In this document: one piece after another, positions 28,101 through 37,900 of the stretch
How the letters are laid out: every line of letters begins with the position of its first letter
Numbering within the stretch: the stretch's first letter is position 1
Assembly (NCBI GenBank): GCA_036703985.1
Contig: DATNQN010000118.1
Coordinates: 1 to 47,752, forward strand
Direction: 5' to 3'
Length of the DNA stretch: 47,752 bases
Source of the DNA: Leptolyngbyaceae cyanobacterium
Lineage (GTDB): Bacteria; Cyanobacteriota; Cyanobacteriia; Cyanobacteriales; Aerosakkonemataceae
Made by a program: the position numbers and the translations under genes
The notes under the pieces: model-generated
The model's input: the letters and a program-made list of their open reading frames with translations, nothing else
What the model was told of the DNA's origin: nothing
The model's database searches: none

Positions 28101-31100
28101 AGGAAAATAATAGTTTAAATAGATAAAATATACATATCTGAAGCCGATTATCAACAGACAACCATCGGGGGAGGAGTTCAGATTCGCGGAAAGATTCCTC
28201 AGATAACTTATTAGGCTGCCCGGTAGTTCCCAATATATTTGAGATTAATTGCCAAAGAAGCCGACAGCCATTAGCTGTTGCCACTTGGTTCAATTGCATC
28301 AAAATATTGTAGTACGCTAGGGTTTCCTGCTCCAAGGCAACCAGGGACTCACCACACCAAAAAGAAGTAGAACAGAACTTATTTGCAGCATATCCTGCAA
28401 TTTCATAATTTCCAATTTCTAGAGCGCTTGTATAGCTTTCTTGTAAAAATTTTAATATTTCTTTGAGATAAGATTGGCGGTGTGAAATCATTATTTGCGC
28501 TATAAATAAAACCTGCGGTTTGAAGAGTTTAGCATTCATTTTGGAAGCTATATTTTGTGCCAAATGACCAAATTTTATTCCTGTATCCACATCTTTCAAA
28601 TAATCGTAGGCAATAAGGCTATAGTGTATATAAGCTAAGGCTGAAGCCGATGTATTTCCATATTGTATTGATAGCTTGACTGGCAGGATAGTCACTAATG
28701 GAAATAAAGGAGAACCAGATAAATAAGTTACTGACATGATGCTACCGACAACTTGCACAATAGCAATTTTTTCGTTATCTGTCATCTGAGGTAAGTGAAC
28801 TAAATCTTCGATTTCTCGATCTCCAATTAGGTTTTCCACCTCTGCAATGCTGGATTTAATATCAAGCTGTGTAGGTATAGTAGGAAATATTATTCCCAAC
28901 TTTTGTAAGAATTCTAGAGCAATGGGAAGAGCTTTACTAAGCTTAGATCGGAAAATCATTGATTGAATTCTAATTCGATAAACATTGACCTGATCTAGTA
29001 ATGATGTTGCCCTAGCAATAACCGTTTCAATGACCTGTTCCATCACATCAAAGTCACCATATATTAAAGCAAACTCTGCCAATAAGTTATGGAAAAATAG
29101 AGTCATTTCATATTTTCTAAGCCAAGCATTTTCTCCCAACAATGATAGTCCTGTGTTGGCATATTCACGACCCGCTTGATAGGCATTAGCGCTTCTAGCT
29201 TTGCGACAGGCAATAAGATTGAGTTGGGCTAATTTATCTCGCTCTGTTTGTAAAGTAATTAATGCTGTTCCATAATTTAAGTGATTAATGGTTTCAAAAA
29301 TCGTATCTTCTATAGCTTCTGGCGAAATTTCTTGTAATAGTATTTGTCCGATTTGATAATGGGTAGTGGGTTTTTGAACATCGGGAATTAAAGAATAAGC
29401 CGCTTGCTGAATTCGGTCATGGACAAATTTATATACAAGCAATGGGGATGGGGCAGTTGGTAATACGCTAAATTCTGTAGCAGCAATAACTAATTCTACG
29501 TCTCCCATATTGCTAACGGGAAATACTAAATTTTCGGCGATAGCTGCTTGAAGAGAAAGGGCTATTTCACCGATCGATTTTTTAGAAATCAATCCTAATG
29601 TTTTTAAATTAAATGAATTGCCAATACAAGCAGCTAATTTTAACAAATTTTGCGTATTTTCTGGCTGAATTTTAATTTTACTAACCATGAGTTCGACTAC
29701 ATTATCAGTAAATTCGCGTGCTTGAATTTCTTCTAAATTCCATTGCCATTGAACGTTACCCAAGTCAAATTGTAAAAACCTTTCTGTGTATAGAGATTTT
29801 AAAAATTCATTCATAAAGAAAGGATTGCCTCCAGTTTTAAATAAAATTAACTCTGCCAGAGGTTTGGTTCTTTCTCCTTGTTGGCAATTAAGTGTATCGT
29901 TAAGTATTTGGGTGATATTAGATAAATTTAAATGCGATAGATAAATGCGATCGATAATTGCTCCAGTTTGGGCAATTTCCTCAACTGTCAACATTAACGG
30001 ATGTACTGAGGAAACTTCATTATCCCGGTACGCACCAATTAAAAATAGTCCGGTTGATGCGCCACTCATTAACAGTTGCATCAGTTTCAAAGATGCACTA
30101 TCCGCCCACTGTAAATCGTCCAGAAATATCACTAGGGGATGTTCGGGTTTAGTAAAAACTTTAATAAAGTTTTGAAACACCAATTTAAAGCGATTTTGAG
30201 ATTCATTTAATCCAAGTTCTGGCAGTGCTGATTGCTTGCCAATAATTAATTCAAGTTCGGGAATAACATCGACAATTACTTGCCCATTTATTCCTAATTG
30301 TTCTAATAATTTTTGCCGCCATTGACTCAATTGAGTTTCACTTTCCGTTAACAGTTGTTTGATTAATTCCCGCAAGGCGCTAACAACAGCACTGTAGGGA
30401 ATATTGCACTGAAATTGGTCAAATTTACCGGAAATAAAATAGCCGCGCTTTTGGGTGATTGGTTTGTAAATCTCTTGCACTAATGCTGATTTACCGATAC
30501 CGGAATATCCACTAACGAGCATTAGTTCGCTTCTAGTAGATACTCGCTCAAAAGCGGTTAGTAAAGTTTCAATTTCTTGCTCTCTACCATAGAGCTTTTG
30601 CGGCAGTTGAAATTTGTCTGATATATCTTGCAGTGCAAGTGGAAAATATGATATTTTATTTATAGTTTGTAATAAATTTAAGCATCGTTCTAAATCGGCT
30701 TTGATTCCGAAAGCACTTTGATATCGCTCTTCAGCTGTTTTTGCCATTAACTTCATTACAATATCTGAAAGGACTTGGGGGATTTGTGAGTTTATCTCTG
30801 ATGGTTGTAATGGCTGTTTGGCAATATGATAGTGTACTAATTCCAGTGCATCAGTGCTGTCAAAAGGTAATTGGTGAGTAAGTATTTCGTAAAAGGTGAC
30901 TCCGAGCGAGTAAAAATCGGTGCTCCAATCTAAACTCCGGTTCATTCGTCCCGTCTGTTCGGGGGACATATAGGCGAGAGTTCCTTCTAAAAGATGGGGA
31001 TTTTTGAGGATAAGATTTTCTCGCGTAAACTTTGTAGAAATGCCAAAATCGATCAGTTTTAATTGTCCGTTTTTTGGGTTAAAAACGATATTTGAGGGGT

Positions 31101-31488
31101 TAATATCTTTGTGGATGATGTTGGCGGCGTGCAGAAATGCTAAACTTTCTGTGGTGGCGATCGCTATTCGCAAAAACTCTTCTAAATTAAACTTTTTCTG
31201 TTTCATCCAAATTTTCAATGATTCTCCCCCAAAATCTTCCACAAACATGACGAGGGTGTTTTGATATGGCTTTAGATCGTAAGCTTTGATACAACCTGTT
31301 AAATTTAAGGATTTGGTAATTTGATATTCGGTGCGATAGCGTGCGAGTTCTTGGGGTGTGGGATAATTTTCTTTCAGGATTTTCAGGATAACTGGTTCGT
31401 TGTCTGACTGTCGAATAGCACGGTAAACTAAAGAATTAGCACTTTCGTAGATGCGTGTTTTGACTTCAACACCAGGAACGATGAGCAT
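25126..31488 (-). CDS. Giant hybrid Ser/Thr-kinase / AAA-ATPase / GAF / PAS / histidine kinase / receiver
   Basis: This 2120-residue, HstK-like cytoplasmic protein has no membrane helix. Residues about 10-270 form a Ser/Thr kinase with Lys36, catalytic Asp128 (HKDINPSN) and IDFG at about 146-149. An AAA ATPase starts near 298 with P-loop GYSGIGKSALV and ends in a long helical TPR-like region (about 700-1330). A GAF domain (about 1336-1482) and a PAS domain (about 1499-1612) follow. The HisKA box ANMSHELRTPLNAILGF has His near 1672. The ATPase has NLLSNAIKFT and GTGLGLAIARSF. The receiver has its Asp near 1961 in LIFMDMRMPVMDG. About 100 residues of uncertain role follow. AGGAG lies about 13 nt before the ATG. 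It opens a three-gene operon. Members of this family are frequent in filamentous cyanobacteria. Confidence 0.93.
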   Translation of the reverse strand: MLIVPGVEVKTRIYESANSLVYRAIRQSDNEPVILKILKENYPTPQELARYRTEYQITKSLNLTGCIKAYDLKPYQNTLVMFVEDFGGESLKIWMKQKKFNLEEFLRIAIATTESLAFLHAANIIHKDINPSNIVFNPKNGQLKLIDFGISTKFTRENLILKNPHLLEGTLAYMSPEQTGRMNRSLDWSTDFYSLGVTFYEILTHQLPFDSTDALELVHYHIAKQPLQPSEINSQIPQVLSDIVMKLMAKTAEERYQSAFGIKADLERCLNLLQTINKISYFPLALQDISDKFQLPQKLYGREQEIETLLTAFERVSTRSELMLVSGYSGIGKSALVQEIYKPITQKRGYFISGKFDQFQCNIPYSAVVSALRELIKQLLTESETQLSQWRQKLLEQLGINGQVIVDVIPELELIIGKQSALPELGLNESQNRFKLVFQNFIKVFTKPEHPLVIFLDDLQWADSASLKLMQLLMSGASTGLFLIGAYRDNEVSSVHPLMLTVEEIAQTGAIIDRIYLSHLNLSNITQILNDTLNCQQGERTKPLAELILFKTGGNPFFMNEFLKSLYTERFLQFDLGNVQWQWNLEEIQAREFTDNVVELMVSKIKIQPENTQNLLKLAACIGNSFNLKTLGLISKKSIGEIALSLQAAIAENLVFPVSNMGDVELVIAATEFSVLPTAPSPLLVYKFVHDRIQQAAYSLIPDVQKPTTHYQIGQILLQEISPEAIEDTIFETINHLNYGTALITLQTERDKLAQLNLIACRKARSANAYQAGREYANTGLSLLGENAWLRKYEMTLFFHNLLAEFALIYGDFDVMEQVIETVIARATSLLDQVNVYRIRIQSMIFRSKLSKALPIALEFLQKLGIIFPTIPTQLDIKSSIAEVENLIGDREIEDLVHLPQMTDNEKIAIVQVVGSIMSVTYLSGSPLFPLVTILPVKLSIQYGNTSASALAYIHYSLIAYDYLKDVDTGIKFGHLAQNIASKMNAKLFKPQVLFIAQIMISHRQSYLKEILKFLQESYTSALEIGNYEIAGYAANKFCSTSFWCGESLVALEQETLAYYNILMQLNQVATANGCRLLWQLISNILGTTGQPNKLSEESFRESELLPRWLSVDNRLQICIFYLFKLLFSYFFGENESAKSYAVACRRYLIGISGMPSEPQFYFYESLILLAPLNAQSEQISEALEQVEQNQTELQQYWAKYAPMNHQHKVDLVAAEKCRVLGQKLETIDLYDLAIKGAKENGFIHEVALAYELAAKFYLSIDKELTAKAYMQEARHYYQLWGAAAKVNHLETQYPQIFVITQPPSKEISSTISTTGNRSSSSLDIDTVMKASEAISGEIVLDKLLSKLMKILIENVGAQSGYLILEQQGKLLIEAECAVDSEEVTVLRSIPVECCQKIAQSIVSYVTRTKEKVVLNNATSEGQFTNDPYIKNIQPKSILCAALINQGELSAIVYLENRLTTEAFTQARLEILQLLSGQAAIAITNAKLYAEVKERESRLTQFIDAMPIGVAVHDTTGQIIYANQTAHQLSGINIIPEANTEQFAEACQLYLAGTNQLYPTAKLPFVRSLAAETVKVDDIEFHRLDKIVSLEVSSTPIVDETGKINYAIAAFQDITERKQAENLLADYNRTLEQQVADRTLELQREIIERKRAEAAAQAANQAKSTFLANMSHELRTPLNAILGFSQLMNRSLSLSSQHHEYLGIISRNGEHLLTLINQVLDLSKIEAGRATLNETNFDFHRLLKDIENMFQYQAENKGLQLLIERSFDVPQYLRTDETKLRQILINLLSNAIKFTSSGGISARVKFQPLNSQIYFEIEDTGDGIAADELKNLFEAFLQTKTGEKAQEGTGLGLAIARSFVQLMGGDMTVTSQVDRGTLFKFNIKAKVVKSVNYQQEQATRRAIALAPNQPRYRLLIVDDALDNRQLLVKLLSPFGFEIAEATNGVEAIKMWEQYSPHLIFMDMRMPVMDGYEAAKQIKNTIKGEATAIIAVTASSFEEEKAVVYPGGCDDFIRKPFKEEYIFDILQKHIGVQLVFEEFNAITVSNENEVNILTKSALAALPPELLINLQQAISNLDLGEIQIVIDEIQQIDRSLTSAIAASVRNFQYEQLLNLISSLLKI

Positions 31489-31700
31489 TTTTAGACTGTT
31501 CTCCTGAACAAGCAGATGCGACTAAATCTGTCTCTAGGTAGATACTTGTCTTAACATAAAAGTGTACCTCTAATTATCGAGATACTAATGACAAGTATTT
31601 ACTTATTTGGACGAACCGAACTTAGCATAAATTTGCTTTTTCAGGAAGAGGGGGGGAAGACATTGGAAAAGAGTTACTTTTAAACAAGGACAGGGGGCTG

Positions 31701-32978
31701 TTATTTTTGAGCGATAACGGATTGTCTAGTCGATATAACCTGTTCGATAATGTCGGCTGCGCGGCTAGTTCCTCCGCTTCGTTGAATTACTTCTTGAAAT
31801 GCGATCGCTCTTTTTTTATAAGATTCTTCCGTTAGTACTTTCCTAATCGCATCTCGCAGTTTTGGAACACTCAATTGTTTCAATGGTACTACTTTCCCGA
31901 CACCTGTCCACGCAATTCGCGTTGCTACTCCAGGCTGATCGTTTGCTACCGGAATAGCTACCATTGGGACGCCATTACTTAAAGATTCCAAAGTTGTATT
32001 CATTCCGGCGTGAGTAATTGTGAGAGCGGCTTTTTGTAACAGTTCTAATTGAGGTGCATAGCTAACAACGATCGGATTTTTGGGTAATTTTGGCAATGAT
32101 TCGGGAGTAGCACCGCCACCGAGAGAAATAACTAATTGAGCGTCTAATTCTTCACAAGCAGAGGCGATGATTTGAAAAACTCTTAGCAAGCGATTTTGAA
32201 TCGTTCCCATTGAAGCATAAATTAATGGCTTTCCAGTTAATTGCTCGAAGGGAAATGGTACGGCTTTGCGCGTTACGGGGTTATGAAAAGGGCCAGTGAA
32301 ATGGAAGTGTGGGGGTAAATTTAGTCTGGGAAATTCAAATTCCGCAGGCTCCTGGCTAATCTGAGCGAGTTTAGAGTAGTAGTCATTGGGGTGAGAGTAT
32401 AAAGGTAACTTCCATTCTCTGCGATAATCGGCAATTTGCTCTCGAATTGGCTTGGCAAGCAGACTAAGTAACTGATACCCAAGTTGATTGCGTAAACGAC
32501 CTTTCCAAGTAGGATTATATTGCCAGGTAGTACAAAAAGGAGAAATGCTGGGATCTTGATTTATGAGCAACGCACTGCACACTGTGATGAAAGGAAGGTC
32601 GAGAAAATCTGCGATTGTCCCTCCTTCTAGTGTAACTTGGTCTATGAGCAAAACTTCTACACCAGTTTTCTTAATGACGGCTGGAGCTTCTGCAAGAATA
32701 GTAGTTGAAGTCTTTGCTAATAGTTTGACTGTATATCGAAAAGCAGCCAGTCCACTGAGCTTCCCCCTTTGGCTAAAGCCTTCTGCTATTGAGCCTGCGG
32801 GAAATTCATCTTCAGCTAATGGTTGAAATTCTAACCCGCTTGCTAGAGTTTTGGCTTTAGCATCAAGGAAGTTGAATACTGTAACGCGATGACCTCGACG
32901 AAGTAGTTCGTAGCCTAAAGTTGTCATAGGGTTGAGATGACCGTCGCCTGCTGGACAAAGAATGCCGAAGTGTGTCAT
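31701..32978 (-). CDS. GT1-family glycosyltransferase (MGT/UGT type)
   Basis: This 425-residue cytoplasmic enzyme should move a sugar from a nucleotide sugar to a small lipophilic acceptor. The N-terminal half has HFGILCPAGDGHLNPMTTLG, where the His near residue 14 is the likely base. The C-terminal half carries the donor-binding signature: SYAPQLELLQKAALTITHAG, then MNTTLESLSNGVPMVAIPVA and NDQPG. These features recall macrolide- and carotenoid-glycosylating enzymes such as zeaxanthin glucosyltransferase. The acceptor is not known. It lies 209 bp downstream of the wall hydrolase gene on the same strand, probably as a separate unit. Confidence 0.87.
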   Translation of the reverse strand: MTHFGILCPAGDGHLNPMTTLGYELLRRGHRVTVFNFLDAKAKTLASGLEFQPLAEDEFPAGSIAEGFSQRGKLSGLAAFRYTVKLLAKTSTTILAEAPAVIKKTGVEVLLIDQVTLEGGTIADFLDLPFITVCSALLINQDPSISPFCTTWQYNPTWKGRLRNQLGYQLLSLLAKPIREQIADYRREWKLPLYSHPNDYYSKLAQISQEPAEFEFPRLNLPPHFHFTGPFHNPVTRKAVPFPFEQLTGKPLIYASMGTIQNRLLRVFQIIASACEELDAQLVISLGGGATPESLPKLPKNPIVVSYAPQLELLQKAALTITHAGMNTTLESLSNGVPMVAIPVANDQPGVATRIAWTGVGKVVPLKQLSVPKLRDAIRKVLTEESYKKRAIAFQEVIQRSGGTSRAADIIEQVISTRQSVIAQK

Positions 32979-33187
32979 TAGTCAAGGCTCCGTGTGAGTT
33001 TAAACTTTTTTAGCATTCAATTGGTGGATCGCTTTCCTTTGCTAATAGTTACTGCTGTGAAAGAGGGAGTTTTGGGACGATCGCACAGTTGCATCCCAAA
33101 CTGCTAAACTGTTTAAACCCACTGACGTAACTGCTATCTCAGTTCAGCTTGAGTTCAATGCAGACTAAATCGCGATCGCCCAAAGTT

Positions 33188-34804
33188 TTACCCTAATTGA
33201 GTTTGCCAATCCATTGCATACTTTTCAATCAGCTTCGCTTGATCGTTACCATTAATAATCCAGCGTGCTTTCAAAAAGTCCACGCGCTCCTCTGAAATAT
33301 GGTCATCCAGCTTACGACCTGTAAAAACGCCCCGCTTCATGCCATCAACCAGGATAAAGAGTGAAATATCTGGACGCATTACTAGATCGGGATTGTTAAC
33401 CAAATCTAGCCCTAACAAATCGGAATATTTCCGATAATTGTAATCCCAGGTTAATTGCACGTAACCCCGTCCGTAAAACGGATAATAGCGTAAGGTTTTA
33501 CGGTGGTTTTCACCTTGGGGTTCGCCCAAAAAATAGGATTCTTTTACGGGTTGGAAACTATCTGCTGTTTCATGCTGAATGGTTGCTAGAATGTAAGCAA
33601 TTTGAGGTTTCAAAGTAATACCTTGGCGATGAGCTTCTTTGATAATCGCTTCAATCGCCGCTTGTTTATCACCTCCGTGCCAATCGGGTAATCTTCCCTT
33701 ACCTGGTTTAGCATCTAGTAAAGCTTTAGCGGTTGTTGGCCCTAACTTATCGCCGCCATCCAGTTTTCGACTTACCTTAAAATTCCTTAAAGCTTCCTGC
33801 GTTTTAGGGCCATAGATACCATCGACAACTTCGAGAAGATGATTGGCGCATAAAATGGTTTGAATTTCTGCACAAAATAGGCGATCGTCAACTAATACAC
33901 CAGAGTTAATATCATCAAAAGGAATCGATCGATTTTGGTCAATTAAGTCTTGGAGTTTTAGACTGGAAGTTTCACCAGAAATTCCGCGAGACTGTCCAGA
34001 AGTTAACTGTGTCAGTTTAGTTTGCGTGATAAATCCGGCAATTCCATCAACCTGCAAACCTCGATCCGCCTGAAATTTTCGGACAGCGGCATCAGTTTGC
34101 TCTCCAAAGATACCATCTGCTGTAACTGAGATGCCAACCTTTGCTAAATCTTCTTGAAGTTGGCGGACTCGTTCTCCTTGCATAGGTGGTACAACCAGTC
34201 GCAAATCGCCTTGTTTATCGCTGCTGTAGGAAGCTGATTGAACTCCAGGAGAAAGGAAACTCACATGGAGATGATCGTCATGTCCCGCCCAACGTTGTAC
34301 CCCTGGAACTTCTGGATCGTTAAACAGGATTGTCCGAATACCCAAATTTGGATTATTGCGGATTAAATTAACCAATTCTTGAGTACGCTGGCGAGAGTAT
34401 TTAGTATCTTTCCAGGTAAGCCCAATCTCTTCATTAGTGTTAGCAACCAGAGCAATATCAACGTCAAGCCCGTGTTGATGAGTCTTATGAGGGTGCATTG
34501 GGCCTCCTCCCTGAAGACTAATATTTCCGATGCCAATCCGAGGCCCATTAGGATATTTTTTTGACCATTCGGTACCGATATATTGGAGAGTCTGAATCAC
34601 TTCTGGACGACCATAGCACTTATGAGGATATTGTGCGTAGCGTCGATAGCCAACTCCACTGGCAGGTAGTTGTTCAAAAAGACCTCGCATTCCCCAACTG
34701 AACTGCTCAATTTCTTCTTCAGTGAAGCCAATATCTGCTATGCAGGAAACATCGTCATGTTCTAAATCTTCAGAGTGTAAGTGGGGAGTTATTTCTAATA
34801 CCAT
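33188..34804 (-). CDS. Three-module peptidoglycan hydrolase: M74-like endopeptidase, two PG-binding domains, GH19-like lysozyme
   Basis: The protein has 538 residues. The region up to about 175 resembles MepA-type (M74) LAS metallopeptidases, which cut cross-links in murein. The zinc-binding pattern is HKTHQHGLDVDI and HDDHLHVSF. Two PG_binding_1 repeats follow at about 185-250 (DGIFGEQTDAAVRKFQADRG) and 285-345 (DGIYGPKTQEALRNFK). Residues about 355-538 resemble GH19 chitinase-type lysozymes, with the acid in ATIQHETADSF and GRGYVQLTWDYNY. No signal peptide or membrane segment is visible, so release needs another route. AAGGAGA precedes the ATG. It is 158 bp downstream of the caspase-nSTAND gene, same strand. 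Combining peptidase and glycosidase in one protein recalls phage lysins and toxins, but no phage gene adjoins it. Confidence 0.88.
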   Translation of the reverse strand: MVLEITPHLHSEDLEHDDVSCIADIGFTEEEIEQFSWGMRGLFEQLPASGVGYRRYAQYPHKCYGRPEVIQTLQYIGTEWSKKYPNGPRIGIGNISLQGGGPMHPHKTHQHGLDVDIALVANTNEEIGLTWKDTKYSRQRTQELVNLIRNNPNLGIRTILFNDPEVPGVQRWAGHDDHLHVSFLSPGVQSASYSSDKQGDLRLVVPPMQGERVRQLQEDLAKVGISVTADGIFGEQTDAAVRKFQADRGLQVDGIAGFITQTKLTQLTSGQSRGISGETSSLKLQDLIDQNRSIPFDDINSGVLVDDRLFCAEIQTILCANHLLEVVDGIYGPKTQEALRNFKVSRKLDGGDKLGPTTAKALLDAKPGKGRLPDWHGGDKQAAIEAIIKEAHRQGITLKPQIAYILATIQHETADSFQPVKESYFLGEPQGENHRKTLRYYPFYGRGYVQLTWDYNYRKYSDLLGLDLVNNPDLVMRPDISLFILVDGMKRGVFTGRKLDDHISEERVDFLKARWIINGNDQAKLIEKYAMDWQTQLG

Positions 34805-34962
34805 AATTGTCTCCTTTTTGGTTGATTTTTTGCTTTGGATAAACGCTTTTTGAGTAAGCTATTCTCACCAATGCGAATAGCAAGGTAAGGGAATGGTTAA
34901 CATAAATACTCGTGAGTGTTTAGATGTGATTAAAGTGAAATGATTGTGGAGAGGTATCGGCT

Positions 34963-37900
34963 CTATTTGGAATGATTTGGTTGATTTCCTTGATTTAAGC
35001 TAGTGTTTTTATCAACAGGAACAAATTCATAGTCATAGCCAGAACGAGATTTAGAATTAGACTTAACAACCTTGACGATTTGGATGATATTTGATTTGCG
35101 CTCACCTCGGTCAAATTCTACTTTTTCGATCGCCCCATCAGCAATAAATTTTTTTGCTTGTCCTCGGATGGTTTTAGCCACTTCTTCACGTTTGGGATTT
35201 TGCTTGATTGCTGCCATCAAAGCTTTAGCTGCATCGTAAGCTGTGACAGTTCGCCAGTTAATATCTCGATCTCGCCAAAGTCCTTTAGAGGCAGTTGAAA
35301 AGCTTGAATCCCGATTATTTTTAATGTGCCAAGGAATTGCAATAACCAGGTGGGAATTTTGTAACTTTTGTTTATGAAAGAATTCCAATATTTGAGTTCC
35401 ATAGACATCATCTCCTGCTAAGATAGGCGATTTTCCATTATTGGTTTTTACAATTTGAAAAAGTTGATTGAGCTTGCTATTATCGGCTAAGAAAACCAGT
35501 GCAGTATTTTCATCAATTTTTTCAAGAATCTTTGTAGGAGCAAAATTTTGGTTGGACAAGTCAACTTCATTCTCTTTCACTACTTGTCCGCCTTGGGAAG
35601 CAAAAGCGGATTTAAACTCAGATCTAAGAGATTGGCTGTACTCACTTTGGGAGTTATAGAACAAGACAGCTTTCTTCTTATTTAACGACTTAAGTGTATA
35701 GTCAGCTAACTTTTCGGCAGCTACTTTGTCATTAGGGACAGTACGAAAGACATATTTTCCAAGGGAATCTGATAGTTTCACTGAAGTACTAACTGGAGAA
35801 ATTGCTGCCAATTTTTTATCATTGTAAACTTTGGCTGCTTCTCTCGTGACCCCACTGGAAAAGTGTCCTATAACTCCGAGAATATCGGGATTTTCAGCAA
35901 GCTTTTTGGCAATCTCTTGAGCAACTTTTGGATCGTTGCGATCGTCAGCAATTAACAGTTTAAAAGGTACTTCTTGGCCGTTGGTTGTTTTAGCCCATTT
36001 GTTAAAAAGTTCTTGAGCTTGAGCAACTCCCCGCAGGATTTCTAAAGAACCGTTGACATCGGTGCTAATGGGAACTGATACTGCGATCGTGTATGATTTC
36101 TGATTGCCGATTCGCGCATTGTTTAGGTAAATTCTGGCTTCTGCGTCGTTAAGGTTTCTTTTTAAAGAATTTTCTAGATGTTTGATAGCGGTAGTAAAGT
36201 CACCAGCAGCGATCGCCTCGACTCCAGCCTGTTTGTCAGGATTTGTAAGAGTTGGCACTAAAATTTTGTCGCCAATACTGATTTCCCCAAGCTTTTCAGA
36301 ACTACTAATCCCATCGCAGAGATGGCGATCGCTGTCGCTGAGGTTGTTACTATGATTATTCAGATATTCACGTACACGATCACAACCTTTAGCAAACAGT
36401 TCATCCAATCCCCCAATTTGCCAAACCTCTTTCTTATCTTTGTTCTCATTGAAAATAGTTATTATGCTGCCATCGGGACTAATCAGTAAATTACCAATTT
36501 GATCTAAATTAGCTTTATATTCAACCAACTTACTGCCTTGAAAATCCCACAATCCTACCATACCATCTGTTCGACCAATAGCAATTAAGCTGGCATCAGA
36601 GCTAAGATTGATAGTCTTTTGCTCCTTAATATAATCTTGCCCTACTAATACAGAAGCAAAGAGCTTGTTTGATGAGCAATTCCATAAATCAACCGTCTCA
36701 CGCATAGTGTCAGATTTATCTATATAAAAACCCAACAACTTACTATTTTTACTTTCAAAAACTTCATTTTGCTTGCATTTATCACCTTCAACTTCAACAA
36801 CAAGCGACTGGCTACTATAAGGACTGAAGTCTTGACTACTTTCAACAGAAGTTAAATGTTGACCCTTCATGTTCCACAAGCGGATAGTACCATCAGAACC
36901 TGCGGTAAGTAATAATCTACCATCCTGATTAAAACTTATTCTGCTGAGTAACCCTTGATGACCATTTAAATTTGCTTCTTTGTGACCAGACCAGTCTCGT
37001 AAGCTGATAGTACCACTAGAACCTGATGTAGTCAGTTGTTGACCGTCTTGGCTAAAACTAACAGTGAGATCTTGATCTAAACTTTGCCATTCTTTTCGTT
37101 CTACATTTTGTCCCACAGTCCACAATAGACTGCCTGCTCCGAACCTTGTTGCAGAACCATAGATAATAATGACTCGCTGATTGTCGGTACTAATTATGGC
37201 TTTGTCAACTGCATTAGGAACTGCTAACGTACCTATATTTTTATACGATGCACGATTATACAACCATAGGTTTATAGTATGAGTTGTACCCTCTTTATTT
37301 TCAGCTTCAGTAGCCAACAATAAGTCGCCATTAGAATTAAATTGGACACCTTTGACATTAGTGCGATTACCTGATAAGAGAGACAATTGATTGTTCTTTA
37401 AATTCCATAAGTAGGGAATTTCTGCATCAACTATGGCTAATTCTCTTTTCTTGGGATTAAAAGTAACGGTTAGGAACTCCCCTTTAAGGCTTGCTGGTAA
37501 TTGCTGAATTCTATTGTTAATCCAATCCCACAAGCGTACAGTGATTTTACCTTCACCTGCTTGACTTGTAACTATCAATCTTTGACCATCGGGGCTAAAC
37601 TTAATACCATCTGGACTGTTTTCAGCAATTTTTACAAAAATTTTATGCTCCTCATCACAAGATTCACCCTTCACGCTCCAAATACACAAAACTGTATCTC
37701 TATCTTTTGTTATTGCTAACAACGGTTTTCCGTCTGAGGTAACAGATACATCATGTATTGTCCAATCTAAAGGAAGTGACCATCGCTTGTCTTCTTTAAC
37801 TGTATAAAATGCTTTTCTCAAATTTCTTGTAACTTCGTTCTTTAACGTTTCATCTGGCGGGAAAAGTTGCAACAGCCAATGTTTTGTCAATTTAGCTGCC

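Noticed and set aside
33188-34804. Prophage endolysin
   Set aside because: The domain set fits a lysin, but no holin, capsid, tail, integrase or terminase gene occurs anywhere in the window.
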